Shown here: one piece after another, positions 62,651-64,000 of the stretch
Layout of the letters: every line of letters begins with the position of its first letter
Numbering within the stretch: position 1 is the stretch's first letter
Assembly: GCA_027068085.1 (NCBI GenBank)
Contig: JAMOUQ010000040.1
Span: 1 to 64,000 of the forward strand
Direction of reading: 5' to 3'
DNA: 64,000 nucleotides
From: Desulfobacteraceae bacterium
GTDB taxonomy: Bacteria > Desulfobacterota > Desulfobacteria > Desulfobacterales > Desulfosarcinaceae
Program-made: the position numbers and the translations under genes
Notes under the pieces: model-generated
Seen by the model: only the letters and a program-made list of their open reading frames with translations
What the model was told of the DNA's origin: nothing
Databases searched by the model: none

Positions 62651-63999
62651 GTCGTTTTCGCCCCCTTTCTGGCCAGCAGGGCCACGGATTCTATGTGATA
62701 GGTATGAGGAAACATATCAACCGGCTGCACCTCGACCGGCAGGTAATCGTCTTTCATCATGAACAGGTCGCGGGCCATGGTCGCGGGGTTGCAGGAAACA
62801 TAGACGATCCGGGGAGGCGCCATGGCCAGGATCTGCCTGACCACATCCTTGTGCATACCCGCCCTGGGCGGATCGATGACCATGACATCCGGAGTCAGTT
62901 CCACCTGCTTCAGGCTATACCGGATGTCGCCGGCAATGAACCGGCAGTTGTCGATGCCGTTTCGCCGGCAATTCTTGACGGCGTCACTCACCGCCGTCGG
63001 CACCATTTCAAGCCCCACCACCTCACTGGCCCGGCCGGCCAGAAAGATTGAAATGGTCCCGGCTCCGCAGTAAAGGTCGAGGACCTTTTCCGTTCCGCTA
63101 AGGGCGCAATATGCGGAGACCACCTCGTAAAGGCGGGCAGCGCCCCTGGTGTTGGTCTGGAAAAAGGAGTTGGCCGAAATCTCGAAGCGGTACCTGCCGA
63201 TACCTTCGATCAGGTATGGCCGGCCGCAAAGCAGTATCTCCCTTTCCCCGAAGGCCACCTGGGCTTTGCTGGCAGTAATATTGTTGACCACCGAGGTAAT
63301 GTTGGGGAATTTTTCTGTCAGCAGACGGGCCAGGGGTTCCACCTGGTCACGCCTTTGTTCGGCAGTCACGATGTTGACCATCCATCCATCTTCATTGAGG
63401 CAGTGGCGCAGGACGACAAAACGCCAGAAGCCGGCATGGGTCCGCAAACCGTAGACCGGCACCCCGGAGCTGCGGATGTATTCCCGGACCACGCCCAGAA
63501 TCTGGTTGCCCTGGTCGGGCTGAAGCAGACAGGCATCGATGTCCAGCACCTTGTAGAAGGTGCCGGGCACATGCAGGCCGAGAGCAAAAGATATGTCCAT
63601 ATCCTGCCGGCCCAATTGTTCCGGCAGCAACCAGCGCCTGTCGGAACAGGAAAACTCCATCTTGTTGCGGTATCCGAAGACCGCCTCTGAAGCAATGCCC
63701 GGAAGAACCTTGACGTTTTCCAGCAGGCCTATGTGCCGGCAGGCTTCTTCAACATGCCGGGTTTTGTATTCCACCTGTTTGGGATAAGCCAGAAACTGCC
63801 ACTTGCACCCCCCGCAGAATCCGGAATAGGGACAGGGAGCCTCAATCCGGTGGGGACTTGGCCGCTTGATTTCAAGCAGCCTGGCTTCGGCCCAGTTTTT
63901 TTTCTTCTTTACCACCCTGGCAACGACCTGTTCACCGGGCAGGGCCTGATCGACGAAAACCACCATCGAATCGGCCCTGGCAAGCCCCTTGCCGCCGAA
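62647..63999 (-). CDS. rlmD: 23S rRNA uracil-5-methyltransferase RlmD, start beyond right edge
   Basis: The frame is open to the right edge, and the residues upstream of the ATG at 63966 (FGGKGLARADS) continue the N-terminal TRAM domain, so the start is outside the window. A 4Fe-4S motif CPYSGFCGGC is present, with a SAM-binding DLYCGAGTISIFLA, VIDPPRAGMH and the catalytic Cys in YVSCNPATMARDL. Methylates U1939 (RlmD) or a related uracil in 23S rRNA; the RlmC and TrmA branches are alternatives. Confidence 0.9.
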   Translation of the reverse strand, partial: FGGKGLARADSMVVFVDQALPGEQVVARVVKKKKNWAEARLLEIKRPSPHRIEAPCPYSGFCGGCKWQFLAYPKQVEYKTRHVEEACRHIGLLENVKVLPGIASEAVFGYRNKMEFSCSDRRWLLPEQLGRQDMDISFALGLHVPGTFYKVLDIDACLLQPDQGNQILGVVREYIRSSGVPVYGLRTHAGFWRFVVLRHCLNEDGWMVNIVTAEQRRDQVEPLARLLTEKFPNITSVVNNITASKAQVAFGEREILLCGRPYLIEGIGRYRFEISANSFFQTNTRGAARLYEVVSAYCALSGTEKVLDLYCGAGTISIFLAGRASEVVGLEMVPTAVSDAVKNCRRNGIDNCRFIAGDIRYSLKQVELTPDVMVIDPPRAGMHKDVVRQILAMAPPRIVYVSCNPATMARDLFMMKDDYLPVEVQPVDMFPHTYHIESVALLARKGAKTT

Positions 64000-64000
64000 G

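Overview
The window is gene-dense, GC-rich chromosomal DNA with 58 protein genes that I can support. Two of them are cut by the window edges. I see no rRNA, tRNA, CRISPR array, insertion sequence, integrase or phage module. The gene mix suggests an anaerobic Gram-negative bacterium, most likely a Desulfobacterota (deltaproteobacterial) lineage; this is inference from gene content, not from a marker gene. The clues are indolepyruvate:ferredoxin oxidoreductase, TRAP transport, an outer-membrane Pal lipoprotein, a Cache/PAS hybrid histidine kinase, molybdenum-hydroxylase maturation genes, B12-type radical SAM chemistry and a sigma-54-like promoter.

Layout. 1-2946: two envelope proteins, the first starting in a coding tandem repeat that runs off the left edge. 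2976-6384: SixA-like phosphatase, YheT-like hydrolase, DUF4412-like secreted protein, an orphan terminator and a TPR protein. 6381-11208 (minus strand): MFS transporter, Hsp33, Pal, a small membrane protein, Dus and an MCE-like lipoprotein. 11530-17316 (plus): an arginine/ornithine/citrulline block of GntR regulator, RocD, ArgF-type carbamoyltransferase, a P-loop protein of the cyclic-2,3-diphosphoglycerate-synthetase family and carbamate kinase. 17455-20739: a large hybrid sensor kinase. 20838-29144: Nudix, MFS, CysS, a DHFR-like protein, a double-HTH regulator, and a DnaJ/TerB/CaCA-like series. 29145-34134: a regulatory intergenic region, a ferritin-like protein, radical SAM, a hydroxyacyl-CoA dehydrogenase and a SpoU methyltransferase. 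34245-38561: SMUG1 and MutM DNA glycosylases, a MinD-like ATPase and a YpsA-like protein. 38717-46148: an SPFH / zinc-ribbon / SPFH / tandem-AAA-Lon cluster. 46163-57722: CinA, GNAT, flavin-binding protein, archaemetzincin, MoeA-like, an FAD oxidoreductase with a VTT protein, aconitase, YqeC and MocA. 57716-61877 (minus): IorA-IorB-DctQ-DctM. 62048-63999: a cysteine hydrolase and RlmD.

How the genes work together. RocD, ArgF and ArcC together could turn citrulline into ATP, CO2, ammonia and glutamate semialdehyde under a local GntR regulator. IorAB would oxidise aryl-pyruvates from aromatic amino acids to aryl-acetyl-CoA while reducing ferredoxin, and the TRAP permease genes in the same operon suggest import of an organic acid. 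YqeC, MocA and a divergent MoeA point to maturation of a molybdenum hydroxylase encoded elsewhere.

The best candidate for an undescribed system is 38717-46148. A membrane-anchored SPFH protein overlaps the gene of a 1141-residue protein with two AAA+ modules and a C-terminal Lon-type serine/lysine protease domain. Upstream lie a second SPFH protein with zinc ribbons and an internally duplicated zinc-ribbon protein. This resembles the logic of HflKC caging FtsH, but with a Lon-type peptidase.
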